A stretch of DNA of 64,000 bases from an uncultured Eubacteriales bacterium (GTDB lineage Bacteria; Bacillota; Clostridia; Christensenellales; Aristaeellaceae): the NCBI GenBank assembly GCA_902790015.1, contig CADAQF010000005.1, forward strand, positions 1 to 64,000, given 5' to 3'. Position 1 is the first letter of the stretch, and every line of letters starts with the position of its first letter. A model generated the notes under the pieces. It was not told the origin of the DNA. It did no database searches and was given only the letters and a program-made list of their open reading frames with translations. Below, in pieces: positions 26,782 to 36,052 of this stretch. The position numbers and the translations under genes are program-made.

Positions 26782-27713
26782 TGCCGCAGGAAAAACAGAC
26801 GCTCCTGTCCGTCCGGGACATGCACGTGACCTTCGGCGAACGGCGGCATAAATTCGAGGCCGTCCGCGGGGTCAGCTTCGATATCTATAAAGGGGAGACC
26901 TTCGGCCTGGTGGGCGAGTCCGGCTCAGGCAAGACCACCATCGGCCGCGCCATCATCCGCATCTATCCGGTCAGCGCCGGGGAGATCATTTTTGAAGGGG
27001 AAAGGATCAGCGGCCGCATCCCCAAACAGCTGGACAGGCAGATCACCCAGAAGATCCAGATGATTTTCCAGGATCCCATGGCCTCCCTCAACGAGCGGGC
27101 CAAGGTGGATTATATCGTGTCCGAGGGCCTGTACAACGTGGCCCGGGGGCTTACCCCCCAGCAGCGCAAGGAGCGCGTGGACCAGGCGCTGCGCGAGGTG
27201 GGCCTGCTGCCCGAGTTCGCCAGCCGCTTTCCCCACGAGTTTTCGGGCGGCCAGCGCCAGCGCATCGGCATCGCCCGGGCGCTGATCATGCAGCCCGAAT
27301 TCGTGATCGCCGACGAGCCCATTTCAGCCCTCGACGTGTCCATCCGCGCCCAGGTGCTGAACCTGATGGCCGAGCTTCAGCAAAAAAGGGGCCTGACCTA
27401 TCTGTTCATCTCGCACGACCTTTCCGTCATGCGTTTCATCTGCGACCGCATCGCGGTCATCCACAGGGGCCTGCTGGTGGAGCTTTCGGATACCGAGGAG
27501 CTTTTTGCCCACCCCATGCACCCCTATACCCGGGCCCTGCTTTCGGCCATCCCCGAACCCTCGCCGGATACCGCCGGCAAAAAGCCCCTGGTGACCTACG
27601 ACGAAAGCGTCCACCACTACGAAAACGATCCTCCAGCCTGGACGGAGCTGGCGCCCGGCCATTTTGTGCTCGCCAACGCGGAGGAACTGGAACAATACCG
27701 GAAGGCGTACTGA
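26781..27713 (+). CDS. Peptide ABC transporter ATPase, OppF/DppF type
   Basis: A 310-residue partner ATPase. It has Walker [11 protein letters not shown]-loop [12 protein letters not shown], signature [10 protein letters not shown], Walker [13 protein letters not shown] and H-loop ISHDLSV. The C-terminal part has [14 protein letters not shown], the OppF family tail. It pairs with the upstream OppD-like subunit to power peptide import. The gene starts inside the preceding stop (TGATG) and its own stop directly abuts the alanine racemase ATG. Confidence 0.93.
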   Translation: MPQEKQTLLSVRDMHVTFGERRHKFEAVRGVSFDIYKGETFGLVGESGSGKTTIGRAIIRIYPVSAGEIIFEGERISGRIPKQLDRQITQKIQMIFQDPMASLNERAKVDYIVSEGLYNVARGLTPQQRKERVDQALREVGLLPEFASRFPHEFSGGQRQRIGIARALIMQPEFVIADEPISALDVSIRAQVLNLMAELQQKRGLTYLFISHDLSVMRFICDRIAVIHRGLLVELSDTEELFAHPMHPYTRALLSAIPEPSPDTAGKKPLVTYDESVHHYENDPPAWTELAPGHFVLANAEELEQYRKAY

Positions 27714-28841
27714 ATGAACGAAACGATGGCAAAGGCCCGCTGCTGGGCCGAGGTGCTGGAGGACGGCCTGATCGCCAATTACCGGGAGGCCCTGAGCCTG
27801 CTGAAGCCGGGCGTTAAGATGATCTGCGTGCTCAAGGCGGACGGCTACGGCCTGGGCGCTGCGGAGGTGGGCCAAACGCTCTGGGAGCAGGGCGCGCGGC
27901 ATTTCGCCGTGGCCTGCTTTACCGAGGCACGGGAGCTGATCGCCGCGCTGCCGGAGGCCTTCGTGCTGGTGCTGGGCCGCACCGCGGACTGCGAGATGGA
28001 GGAAGCCGTCCGTTTGGGCCTGAGGCTCACGGCAGGCTCGGGGGAGGAGCTTCATGCCCTGTCCGCCGCCGCCGGGAAGTTAGGCTTGCCCGCCCGCGTC
28101 CATATCAAGCTGGACACCGGGCTTCATCGCCTGGGCTTTTTATCCGGGGAGGAGGCTTTGCCATATCTGGCGCTTCAGGATATCGACTACGAGGGGCTTT
28201 ACAGCCACCTGGCCCTGCGTGGGCCCGAGCAGACGGAGCGGCAGTGCGCTTTATTCAGGCAGGAGGTCAGTTTCCTGAAAGAAAAAGGCCATGCCTTTCC
28301 CATGGTCCACCTGCTGGATTCCATCGGCCTGGTCAGACGGCCTGAGGACCAGTATGACGCCGTCCGGGCGGGGGCCTTCCTTTACGGCAACGTCCCGCCG
28401 GATTACGCGCGCTTTGACCGGCGGTGTCCGACCGTGCGCTTCTGCGCCCGGGTAACAAGGGTACAATGGGTCCCCGCCGGGGAAGGCGTGGGCTACGGGG
28501 AGGAACCGCTTGAGCGGGATACCCTGGTCGCCACCCTGGCCGCCGGCTATGTGGACGGCTATCCCCGGCTTTTGCAGCGGCTTGGCGAGGTAGAACTGCA
28601 CGGAAAAAGGGCGCGGGTACTTGGCCGCGTCTGCATGGACCAGATGATGGTCGACGTGACGGACATCCCGGAAACCGAGCCGGGGGACACGGCGGTGCTG
28701 CTGGGGGACGGCATTTCCCTCAACGAGTTCGCCGCCTGGGGGGACATGAACCGCAACGAGGTCACCTGCATGATCGGCCGCCGCGTTCCCAGGATCTATT
28801 TGAGGGACGGCCGGACGCGGGCTGTCGTCTGCCGGCTGTGA
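27714..28841 (+). CDS. alr: Alanine racemase
   Basis: PLP-dependent interconversion of L- and D-alanine, supplying D-Ala for peptidoglycan. The 375-residue protein has the PLP lysine K41 in VLKADGYGLG and the second catalytic base Y261 in GVGYGEE. Near 308 is VCMDQMMVDVTDIPE, a family signature. It is directly fused into the oligopeptide ABC operon (ATG adjacent to the OppF stop). That suggests imported peptides containing alanine, such as recycled wall peptides, feed it (inference). An in-frame ATG at 27726 is an alternative start. Confidence 0.95.
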   Translation: MNETMAKARCWAEVLEDGLIANYREALSLLKPGVKMICVLKADGYGLGAAEVGQTLWEQGARHFAVACFTEARELIAALPEAFVLVLGRTADCEMEEAVRLGLRLTAGSGEELHALSAAAGKLGLPARVHIKLDTGLHRLGFLSGEEALPYLALQDIDYEGLYSHLALRGPEQTERQCALFRQEVSFLKEKGHAFPMVHLLDSIGLVRRPEDQYDAVRAGAFLYGNVPPDYARFDRRCPTVRFCARVTRVQWVPAGEGVGYGEEPLERDTLVATLAAGYVDGYPRLLQRLGEVELHGKRARVLGRVCMDQMMVDVTDIPETEPGDTAVLLGDGISLNEFAAWGDMNRNEVTCMIGRRVPRIYLRDGRTRAVVCRL

Positions 28842-29093
28842 ACCGGGGACGGGATTTTCGGCCCGCCCTTAAGCAGGCGTCCGTCCTTGTCTTCCGTCGG
28901 CTTTTTTACGGCCCTGCTGCCGGGCGCCGGAGGGGCTGAAAAAAGTTGATAAAAATGTAATAAAGGCATTGTTTCTGTAATACAATTTTAACAAATGTAT
29001 ATTCTGGTACCGGATGATGCTGGGCGCTTTCGAGGAAGGCGGCCCGGTTTTCTGATCCGGTTTTTTGGCGCAAAAGTATTTTTTCAGTCGCGC
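28842..29093. other. Intergenic region between alr and yicC
   Basis: About 340 bp without a gene, from here to the yicC start. It has an AT-rich tract around 28935-29000 that contrasts with the surrounding GC-rich DNA. I found no convincing terminator for the upstream operon and no RNA gene. The yicC promoter lies at its downstream end. Confidence 0.5.
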
Positions 29094-29122
29094 TTTTCAT
29101 CAGGCCGATTTCATGGTATAAT
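29094..29122 (+). promoter_or_regulatory. Promoter of the yicC housekeeping operon
   Basis: TATAAT (29117-29122) is consensus; TTTTCA (29094-29099) is a weak -35 box at 17 bp. It lies about 60 bp upstream of the yicC start. Confidence 0.6.
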
Positions 29123-29183
29123 ACAAAAAGGAAGATTTCGCTTATTAAGTGAATGCTTCCGCGAACAGGAAGGAGGCATCGCT

Positions 29184-30059
29184 TTGCTGAGCATGACCGG
29201 TTACGGCAGCGCGGCGGTACAAAGGAACCAAAGGGAAGTGACGGCGGAGATCAGAACGGTGAACCATCGTTTCCTGGATCTGTCGATGAAGCTGCCCAAG
29301 GGGTTCCTCAAATGGGAGGACGCCGTTCGCCGGCAGGTATCCCAGAAGCTTTCGAGGGGGCACGCCGATATATTCGTGACCTACCGCAACCGCCGGGAGG
29401 ACGCCGTGCAGGTGGAACTGAACGCCCCGCTGCTTAAGCAGTATGTGGCGGCGGTGGAGCAGATGGCCGCGGACGGATTGCCGCCCGGGACCGCCCTGCC
29501 GGACGCCTCGTATTACGCGTCCCTGCCGGGCGTACTGACCGAACAGAGCGCGCCGGACGACGAGGACGAGGTGGCGGCGCTGCTCAGTGAGGCGCTTGAG
29601 GAAGCGCTGCGCGGCGTGGGGGAGATGCGCGCCCGGGAGGGCGAAGCACTGAAAAAGGACCTGGGCGCGCACCTGAGCGCCCTGAAGGAGCTGCACGCCC
29701 TGATGGAGGAGCCTGCCCGGGAAGCGCCGGCGCTGTACGCAAGGCAGCTGGCCGCCAGGCTCAATCAGCTGGGCGCGTCGGTATCCGAGGAAAGGCTTTC
29801 CCAGGAGGTGGCGCTTTTTGCCGACCGCGCGGCGGTGGACGAGGAGCTGTCCCGCCTTTCGTCCCATATAGCCCAGATGGAAAAACTGCTGGACAGCCCC
29901 GGGCCGGTGGGCAAGAAGCTGGACTTTCTTCTGCAGGAAATGAACCGGGAGGTCAACACCATCGCCTCCAAATCCCCGTCGCTTGCGCTGACCGATCTGG
30001 CGGTGAACGCCAAGAACGAAATCGAAAAGCTGCGCGAGCAGGCGCAGAATGTGGAGTGA
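29184..30059 (+). CDS. yicC: YicC-family endoribonuclease
   Basis: A 291-residue protein starting MLSMTGYGSAAV, the family hallmark, with EIRTVNHRFLDLSMKLP near residue 25. The conserved C-terminal block GKKLDFLLQEMNREVNTIASKS lies near 250. YicC proteins are now described as endoribonucleases acting in RNA turnover. They commonly precede gmk, as here. The start is TTG at 29184, 7 bp after AGGAGG; no closer ATG fits the family start. Confidence 0.92.
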   Translation: MLSMTGYGSAAVQRNQREVTAEIRTVNHRFLDLSMKLPKGFLKWEDAVRRQVSQKLSRGHADIFVTYRNRREDAVQVELNAPLLKQYVAAVEQMAADGLPPGTALPDASYYASLPGVLTEQSAPDDEDEVAALLSEALEEALRGVGEMRAREGEALKKDLGAHLSALKELHALMEEPAREAPALYARQLAARLNQLGASVSEERLSQEVALFADRAAVDEELSRLSSHIAQMEKLLDSPGPVGKKLDFLLQEMNREVNTIASKSPSLALTDLAVNAKNEIEKLREQAQNVE

Positions 30060-30132
30060 GATGCTGCCGCCCCGTCCGCCGGGGTTCCCGAAGCTTTGCG
30101 CGGGCGGGCGTCACATAAGGAAGGAGCACCCA

Positions 30133-30738
30133 ATGATTGAACACAGGGAACAGATGCTGCTGGTGATCTCCGGCCCGTCGGGCACGGGCAAGGGGACGCT
30201 GGCCTCGATGCTGCTTAAGGAGGACCCGTCTTTCGCGTTCTCCATCAGCGCGACCACCCGCCCCAGGCGGGACTACGAGGAGGAGGGCGTCCACTATTTC
30301 TTCATCAGCGAGGAAAAATTCGACGCGCTTCTGCGCCAGGGTGAGTTCCTGGAGCACGCCGAGGTGCACGGGCACCGCTACGGGACGCTCAAAAGCCAGG
30401 TGCGGTCGCTGATGGATCAGGGCAGGAACGTGCTGCTGGACATCGACACCCAGGGCGCCAGGCAGGTGCTGCAGAACGCGCCGGACTGCGTGTCCGTTTT
30501 CATCGCCCCGCCCAGCTTCGGGGCCTTGAGGGAACGGCTGGAGGGCCGCAACACCGACGGGCCCGATGAAATAGCCCGAAGGGTATCTTACGCCCACGAG
30601 GAGGTCCGCCATATCCGGATGTACGAGTACGCCGTCGTCAACGACGACCTGCAGACGGCCTTTTCGCAGCTTAAGTCCATCGTCGAGGCCGAAAAGCAGA
30701 GCACGGCCCGCTATATGCCCGAGGTCGGGGAGGAATGA
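30133..30738 (+). CDS. gmk: Guanylate kinase
   Basis: Phosphorylates GMP to GDP with ATP. The 201-residue protein has the P-loop SGPSGTGKGTL near residue 12, the GMP-binding segment SISATTRPRRDYEEEGVHYFF and VLLDIDTQGARQV near 100, all diagnostic. Length is normal. The ATG at 30133 has AAGGAAGGAG upstream. Longer in-frame starts would overlap yicC and are not supported. Confidence 0.97.
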   Translation: MIEHREQMLLVISGPSGTGKGTLASMLLKEDPSFAFSISATTRPRRDYEEEGVHYFFISEEKFDALLRQGEFLEHAEVHGHRYGTLKSQVRSLMDQGRNVLLDIDTQGARQVLQNAPDCVSVFIAPPSFGALRERLEGRNTDGPDEIARRVSYAHEEVRHIRMYEYAVVNDDLQTAFSQLKSIVEAEKQSTARYMPEVGEE

Positions 30739-30872
30739 CCCGGACGCCGCCTGATAAGGAAAGCCCGAAAACGCCGCGCGGAAGGCCCCATTGACCAAAG
30801 GCCGCCTTTTAAGCGCGGAAGACGCCTGTTTTCAAATACCCTATGCGCTGATATCTGAAGGAGGAAAAACAC

Positions 30873-31088
30873 ATGCCTATCAACAAACCGTCCATCGACG
30901 AGATCTGCCAGAAGGTGGACAGCCGCTATACCCTCGTCTGCGCCTCGGCCAAAAGGGCCCGGGAACTGATCGACAACGCCCAGCCGCTGGTGGATCCAAA
31001 GGACAGAAAGCCCGTTTCCGTCGCCGTGGACGAGATCAACCGGGGCCTGCTTGAATACCATCGGAACATCGAGGACGAGGACAACTGA
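30873..31088 (+). CDS. rpoZ: RNA polymerase omega subunit
   Basis: A 71-residue protein starting MPINKPSIDEICQKVDSRYT, with the conserved VCASAKRARELID and VDEINRG segments of omega. It helps RNA polymerase assembly. AAGGAGG lies upstream of the ATG. The stop overlaps the coaBC start by one base. The order gmk-rpoZ-coaBC-priA is common in Bacillota. Confidence 0.95.
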   Translation: MPINKPSIDEICQKVDSRYTLVCASAKRARELIDNAQPLVDPKDRKPVSVAVDEINRGLLEYHRNIEDEDN

Positions 31089-32299
31089 TGAAGGACCAAA
31101 AAACCCACACGGTGGTGCTGGGCGTGACCGGAGGCATCGCCGCGTACAAGGCGTGTGAGGTCGTGTCAAGGCTTACGAAGGCCGGGGTCGGGGTGCACGT
31201 GATCATGACCCAGAACGCCACCCGCCTGGTGGCGCCGCTGACCTTCCAGACCCTGTCCCGCCAGCCGGTGGTGACGGATACCTTCGCGCCGCCGGTAACC
31301 TTTGAGGTGGAGCATATCGCGCTGGCGCAGCGGGCAGACGTTTTCCTGATCGCCCCGGCGACGGCCAACATACTGGCCAAGATGGCCCACGGCATCGCGG
31401 ACGACATGCTGTCCACCACGGTGCTGGCCACCAGGGCGCCGGTGCTGGTGGCCCCGGCCATGAACACCGCCATGTGGGAAAACCCCGCCACGCAGGAAAA
31501 CCTGCGCGTACTGAAAGCGCGCGGCGTCCGTACGGTGGGCCCGGCGGGCGGGCTTTTGGCCTGCGGGGATACGGGGATCGGCCGCATGGCGGAGCCTGAG
31601 GAGATCGTGCGGGAGACGCTCCGGCTGCTTGAGGGAAAAGACGACCTCAGAGGCCTCAGGGTGCTGGTGACGGCCGGCCCTACGCGGGAAGCGCTCGACC
31701 CGGTACGGTTTCTGACCAACCGCTCCAGCGGGAAGATGGGCTATGCCATCGCCCGCGCCGCGCAGAGGCGGGGCGCCGAGGTGACGCTGGTGTCCGGCCC
31801 GGTGCGGCTGGATGCGCCGGCGGGCGTACACGTGATCGGCGTTGAGTCCACGGAGGACCTCCTTTCGGTCATGAGGAGGGAGGCGCCCGGACAGGACGTG
31901 GTCATCCAGGCCGCCGCGCCGGCGGACTACCGGCCAATGACGCAGGCGGAACAGAAGATCAAAAAGGAGAAGGGCGAAAACCTGATCCTGACGCTGGTCG
32001 AGACGGAGGACGTCGCGGCCGCCATCGGGCGCGACAAGCGTCCGGGGCAGACGTTCGTGGGCTTCGCCGCGGAGACGGAGAAGGTACTGGAGCACGCCCG
32101 GGGCAAGCTCGACAAAAAGGGCCTGGACCTGATCGTGGCCAACGACGTGACCCGGCCCGGAGCGGGCTTTGACGTGGACACCAACATCGTCACCCTGATC
32201 GACCGGGAGGAAGTCAGAGAATACCCGATGCTTTCCAAGGACGAGGTGGCGGACCGGATACTGGACCGGACGCTGGAAATACGGAACGCGCGGGGATAA
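31088..32299 (+). CDS. coaBC: Bifunctional phosphopantothenoylcysteine decarboxylase/synthetase
   Basis: Makes phosphopantetheine for coenzyme A by ligating cysteine to phosphopantothenate and then decarboxylating it with FMN. The 403-residue protein has an N-terminal CoaC flavoprotein domain, with GVTGGIAAYKA, the substrate motif PAMNTAMWENP near 119 and the flap LLACGDTGIGRM. The C-terminal CoaB domain follows (VTAGPTREALDPVRFLTNRSSG near 195, and NDVTRPGAGFD). The start is coupled to the rpoZ stop. Confidence 0.96.
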   Translation: MKDQKTHTVVLGVTGGIAAYKACEVVSRLTKAGVGVHVIMTQNATRLVAPLTFQTLSRQPVVTDTFAPPVTFEVEHIALAQRADVFLIAPATANILAKMAHGIADDMLSTTVLATRAPVLVAPAMNTAMWENPATQENLRVLKARGVRTVGPAGGLLACGDTGIGRMAEPEEIVRETLRLLEGKDDLRGLRVLVTAGPTREALDPVRFLTNRSSGKMGYAIARAAQRRGAEVTLVSGPVRLDAPAGVHVIGVESTEDLLSVMRREAPGQDVVIQAAAPADYRPMTQAEQKIKKEKGENLILTLVETEDVAAAIGRDKRPGQTFVGFAAETEKVLEHARGKLDKKGLDLIVANDVTRPGAGFDVDTNIVTLIDREEVREYPMLSKDEVADRILDRTLEIRNARG

Positions 32300-32314
32300 C
32301 GAAAGGGAAACAGC

Positions 32315-34564
32315 TTGTTTGCGCAGGTGATCGTGGATATCAATGCCGCTGAGATCGACCGGGTGTTTGATTACCGGGTGCCCGACGGCATGAAGATCGG
32401 GCCGGGCTGGCGGGTCAAAATCCCGTTCGGGCCGAGGGAAAAGGAGGGCTATGTCCTTTCCCTGAGCGAAAAAACCGAGGTGCCCGCGGACAGGCTTAGG
32501 GACATCATCGCCCCTTTGGAGGATTATCCTGCCCTGACCGGGCCGCTGATCGAACTGGCCAGGGAAATGTGCGGGACGTTCCGCTGCACGATGTCCACGG
32601 CTTTGAGGCTGATGATCCCGGCGCAGATGCGGGGCGGGCGGGTGAAGATCAAAAAGGAGCCCGCAGCCCGGATCCTGCTCAAGGGGGATGAGCTTAATCA
32701 GTATCTGAACAGCCTGAACAAGCGGGCGGTGCGCAAAAGGATACTGCTTACCTACCTGTCGGACGGGGAGGAGCACCCCCTGTCAGACATCCGCGCCGTG
32801 GTCAGGGACCCTGTGCCGCTGCTCAGGGAGCTGAGCGAAGAGGGCGCTTGTTCCGTGTTCGAGCGCGAGGTGATGCGAAAGCCGCTTTCCTTTGTGCAGG
32901 CGCAGCCCGACAAGGTGCCCACGGAGGAACAGCTGGAGGCGCTGGAGGAGCTTGAAGCGGCGCTTGACGCCTGCGACAGGGGCGCGGACGAAAGGCTCAG
33001 GCGGTGCTTTCTTTTGAACGGGGTGACGGGCTCGGGCAAGACGGAGGTCTATATGCATCTGGCCCGGCGCTGCCTGGACCGGGGAAAAAGCGTGATCGTA
33101 CTGGTGCCGGAGATCGCCCTGACCGCCCAGATGGTGGACTGGTTCGAGGGCCGCTTCGGGGCGCTGGCGGCGGTATTGCATTCCCGGCTCACGCCGGGGG
33201 AAAGATACGACGAATGGCGGCGCATCCGCCGGGGCGAGGCGCGGCTGGTGATCGGGGCGCGGTCGGCGGTGTTCGCGCCGGTTGAAAACCTGGGCGCCGT
33301 CATCGTGGACGAGGAGCACGAGCCCAGTTTCTTTTCGGAAAGCTTTCCCCAGTACGACGCCCGGCAGATCGCCCTGAGCCGCGCCAGACGGGAAAACGCC
33401 GTGGTGCTTTTGGGAAGCGCCACGCCGAGCATCTATTCCTTTGCGATGGCGCGGCGGGGGGACTATGTGCTATTGGAAATGCGCCGCCGCGTCAACGGCC
33501 GGCCCCTGCCCCAGGTGGACGTGGTGGACATGCGGCGGGAGCTGGCCCTGGGCAACCGGAGCATTTTTTCGGAAACGCTCAAGGAAAAGCTGCGCCGGAC
33601 GGTCAGCGCCGGGCAGCAGGCGATACTGTTCCTGAACCGCCGGGGCTACGCCCCGTCCGTCACCTGCCGGCTGTGCGGGGAGACGGTGCGCTGCCGGCGC
33701 TGCGACGTGGCGATGGCCTATCACCGCTCAGACGGCCTTTTGCACTGCCATTACTGCGGCGCCGAAGACCCCATGCCGGTCAGGTGTCCCAGCTGCGGGT
33801 CTTCCAGCATCCGCGCGGTGGGCATCGGCACGGAGCGGGTGGAGGAGGAGGTCAGGAAGCTCTGCCCGGGCGTCAGGACCATCCGCATGGACATGGACAC
33901 CACCCAGGGCAAAAACGCCCATCAGGAGCTGATCAACGCCTTCCGATCCCGCCAGGCCCAGGTGCTGATCGGCACCCAGATGGTCGCCAAGGGGCTGGAC
34001 TTCCCGCAGGTGACGCTGGTGGGCGCGGTGCTGGCCGACCTGTCGCTGACCATGCCCGATTATCGGGCGGCGGAGAGGACATTCCAGCTGCTGGTGCAGG
34101 TGGCGGGCCGGGCGGGACGCGCCGGGGAGCCGGGCAGCGTGGTCATACAGACCTATCAGCCCGACCATTACGCCGTCCAGGCGTCCGTATCGCAGGATTA
34201 CCGGGCCTATTTTGAAAACGAGTTCGCCCGGCGCAGGCAGCAGCTCTATCCGCCGTTCACGGTGATAGCCCGCTTCCTGGTGGAGGCGGACGACGGAGCG
34301 ACCGCCCGGCGGCGCGCCGAGGAGCTGGCGAATAGGGCGAAGGAATATTTTGAACAGGAAAAGCTGCGCAAAAGGCTGCTTTTCATACGGGCCGACGAGG
34401 CGCCGATCTCCTACATAGACAGCCGTTTCCGCGCGCAGGCGCTGATGAAGCTTTTAAGCCATCCGGACAGCGAAAGGGCGCTGGCGGAGTTTGCCGGATG
34501 GGCGGGACGGGAGGACGCGAACGTCCTGATCAATTTCGAGGTCAACCCTCCGTCGCTGGCGTGA
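32315..34564 (+). CDS. priA: Primosomal protein N' (replication restart helicase)
   Basis: A superfamily 2 helicase that reloads the replisome at stalled forks. The 749-residue protein has an N-terminal DNA-binding domain (VFDYRVPDGMKIGPGWRVKIPFG), Walker A GVTGSGKTEVY near 235, the DEEH box VIVDEEHEPSF and LLGSATPS. A zinc-binding insert contains CRLCGETVRCRRCD and CHYCG...CPSCGS. QVAGRAGR is motif VI. The start is TTG at 32315 after GAAAGGGAAA. It lies 15 bp after coaBC. Confidence 0.96.
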   Translation: MFAQVIVDINAAEIDRVFDYRVPDGMKIGPGWRVKIPFGPREKEGYVLSLSEKTEVPADRLRDIIAPLEDYPALTGPLIELAREMCGTFRCTMSTALRLMIPAQMRGGRVKIKKEPAARILLKGDELNQYLNSLNKRAVRKRILLTYLSDGEEHPLSDIRAVVRDPVPLLRELSEEGACSVFEREVMRKPLSFVQAQPDKVPTEEQLEALEELEAALDACDRGADERLRRCFLLNGVTGSGKTEVYMHLARRCLDRGKSVIVLVPEIALTAQMVDWFEGRFGALAAVLHSRLTPGERYDEWRRIRRGEARLVIGARSAVFAPVENLGAVIVDEEHEPSFFSESFPQYDARQIALSRARRENAVVLLGSATPSIYSFAMARRGDYVLLEMRRRVNGRPLPQVDVVDMRRELALGNRSIFSETLKEKLRRTVSAGQQAILFLNRRGYAPSVTCRLCGETVRCRRCDVAMAYHRSDGLLHCHYCGAEDPMPVRCPSCGSSSIRAVGIGTERVEEEVRKLCPGVRTIRMDMDTTQGKNAHQELINAFRSRQAQVLIGTQMVAKGLDFPQVTLVGAVLADLSLTMPDYRAAERTFQLLVQVAGRAGRAGEPGSVVIQTYQPDHYAVQASVSQDYRAYFENEFARRRQQLYPPFTVIARFLVEADDGATARRRAEELANRAKEYFEQEKLRKRLLFIRADEAPISYIDSRFRAQALMKLLSHPDSERALAEFAGWAGREDANVLINFEVNPPSLA

Positions 34565-34616
34565 GGGACGGACATATCATTTTTCACGGAAATATCGGAA
34601 AGAAGAACGGACAGGT

Positions 34617-35099
34617 ATGGAAAGAAAGATCATCAAGGTGGGCGACGAGGGGCTGCGCAAGGTGTGCAAGCCCATGCAGAAATACGACCTGAGGCTGTGG
34701 CTGCTTCTCAGGGACATGGCGGAGACTATGTACAAGGCCGACGGCGTGGGCCTGGCCGCCCCGCAGGTGGGGATCCTGCGGCGGGTGGTGGTCATCGACG
34801 TAGGGGACGGGCTGATCGAGCTGGTGAACCCGGAGATCATTTCCGCCGAGGGCGAGCAGGGCGGGCCGGAGGGGTGCCTCTCCGTGCCGGGCAAGCGCGG
34901 CTTCGTTTACCGCCCCGAAAAGGTGACCGTCCGCGCCAGGGACCGCCACGGCAAGTCCTTTGAGCTGACCGGCGAGGGGCTGCTGGCCCGGTGCCTGTGC
35001 CATGAGATCGACCATCTGGACGGCGTACTGTACACGGACAAGATGGATCACGAGATCACCGAGGAAGAGGAAGAAAAGGAAGCGGAGGAACAGGGCTGA
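34617..35099 (+). CDS. def: Peptide deformylase
   Basis: Removes the formyl group from nascent N-terminal methionine. The 160-residue metalloenzyme has all three motifs: GVGLAAPQVG near residue 43, EGCLSVP (metal ligand Cys87) and HEIDHLDG (His129, Glu130, His133). The acidic C-terminal tail (EEEEEKEAEEQG) is a little unusual. The stop overlaps the fmt start by one base, matching the functional pairing of formylation and deformylation. Confidence 0.97.
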   Translation: MERKIIKVGDEGLRKVCKPMQKYDLRLWLLLRDMAETMYKADGVGLAAPQVGILRRVVVIDVGDGLIELVNPEIISAEGEQGGPEGCLSVPGKRGFVYRPEKVTVRARDRHGKSFELTGEGLLARCLCHEIDHLDGVLYTDKMDHEITEEEEEKEAEEQG

Positions 35100-36034
35100 T
35101 GCTGCGCGTCGTTTTCATGGGCACGCCCGATTTTGCCGTGCCTTCTCTGCAGGCCCTGCTGAACTGGGAGGACATACAGGTGGCCGGTGTTTTCTGCCAG
35201 CCGGACCGGCCCAAGGGCCGGGGCAACCGGGTGGAGATGTGTCCGGTCAAGAAGCTGGCGCTCGAACACGGCATACCGGTGTTTCAGCCGCAGCGTATCC
35301 GTAAGGACGGGGCGGAGGACCTGAACGGCCTTCACCCGGACCTCTGCGTGACGGCGGCGTTCGGGCAGATACTGTCCGAGGAAAACCTGGCGGCGCCCAG
35401 GATGGGCACGGTCAACGTACACGCGTCCCTGCTTCCCAAATACCGGGGCAGCGCCCCCGTCAACTGGGCGCTGATCAACGGGGAAAAGGAAACCGGCGTC
35501 ACCACCATGCTGACCGACAAGGGACTGGACACGGGGGACATGCTGCTCAAAAAAGCCGTGCCTATTCCGGATGAAATCGACGCGGGAGAGCTGACGGCCC
35601 TGCTTTCGCAGGTCGGGGCGGAGCTGCTCATCCGGACCATACAGGGCCTTTTGGACGGCACCTGTCGGCCCCAGCCCCAGCGCGAGGAGGACAGCACCTA
35701 TTTCCCGATGCTCAAAAAGGAGACCGGACATATCGATTTTGCCCGCCCGGCCCGGGAGATCGTGGACCTGGTCAGGGGCGTGTCGCCCTGGCCGGGCGCG
35801 TACGCTTTGGCGGGGGAGGAGACCCTGAAGGTCTGGAAGGCCCGGGCGGCGGAGGGGCAGAAGGATGCCATCCCCGGCACGGTCCTTCGGGCCGACCCGC
35901 AGGGAGGGCTTTTGATCCAGGCGGGGGACGATACGGCGCTTCAGGTGCTTGAAATGCAGATGCCGGGCGGCAAACGGATGCGGGCGGAGGATTATCTCCG
36001 CGGGCACGGGGCCGCCTGGGAGAAACTGGTTTAA
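35099..36034 (+). CDS. fmt: Methionyl-tRNA formyltransferase
   Basis: Formylates initiator Met-tRNA with 10-formyl-tetrahydrofolate. The 311-residue protein begins MLRVVFMGTPDFAVPSLQAL. It contains NVHASLLPKYRGSAPVNWAL near residue 105 (catalytic Asn/His and the folate-binding SLLP motif), and the C-terminal tRNA-binding domain begins near residue 205. ATG overlaps the def stop. Confidence 0.97.
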   Translation: MLRVVFMGTPDFAVPSLQALLNWEDIQVAGVFCQPDRPKGRGNRVEMCPVKKLALEHGIPVFQPQRIRKDGAEDLNGLHPDLCVTAAFGQILSEENLAAPRMGTVNVHASLLPKYRGSAPVNWALINGEKETGVTTMLTDKGLDTGDMLLKKAVPIPDEIDAGELTALLSQVGAELLIRTIQGLLDGTCRPQPQREEDSTYFPMLKKETGHIDFARPAREIVDLVRGVSPWPGAYALAGEETLKVWKARAAEGQKDAIPGTVLRADPQGGLLIQAGDDTALQVLEMQMPGGKRMRAEDYLRGHGAAWEKLV

Positions 36035-36052
36035 CGATTATTGGAGGAAATG

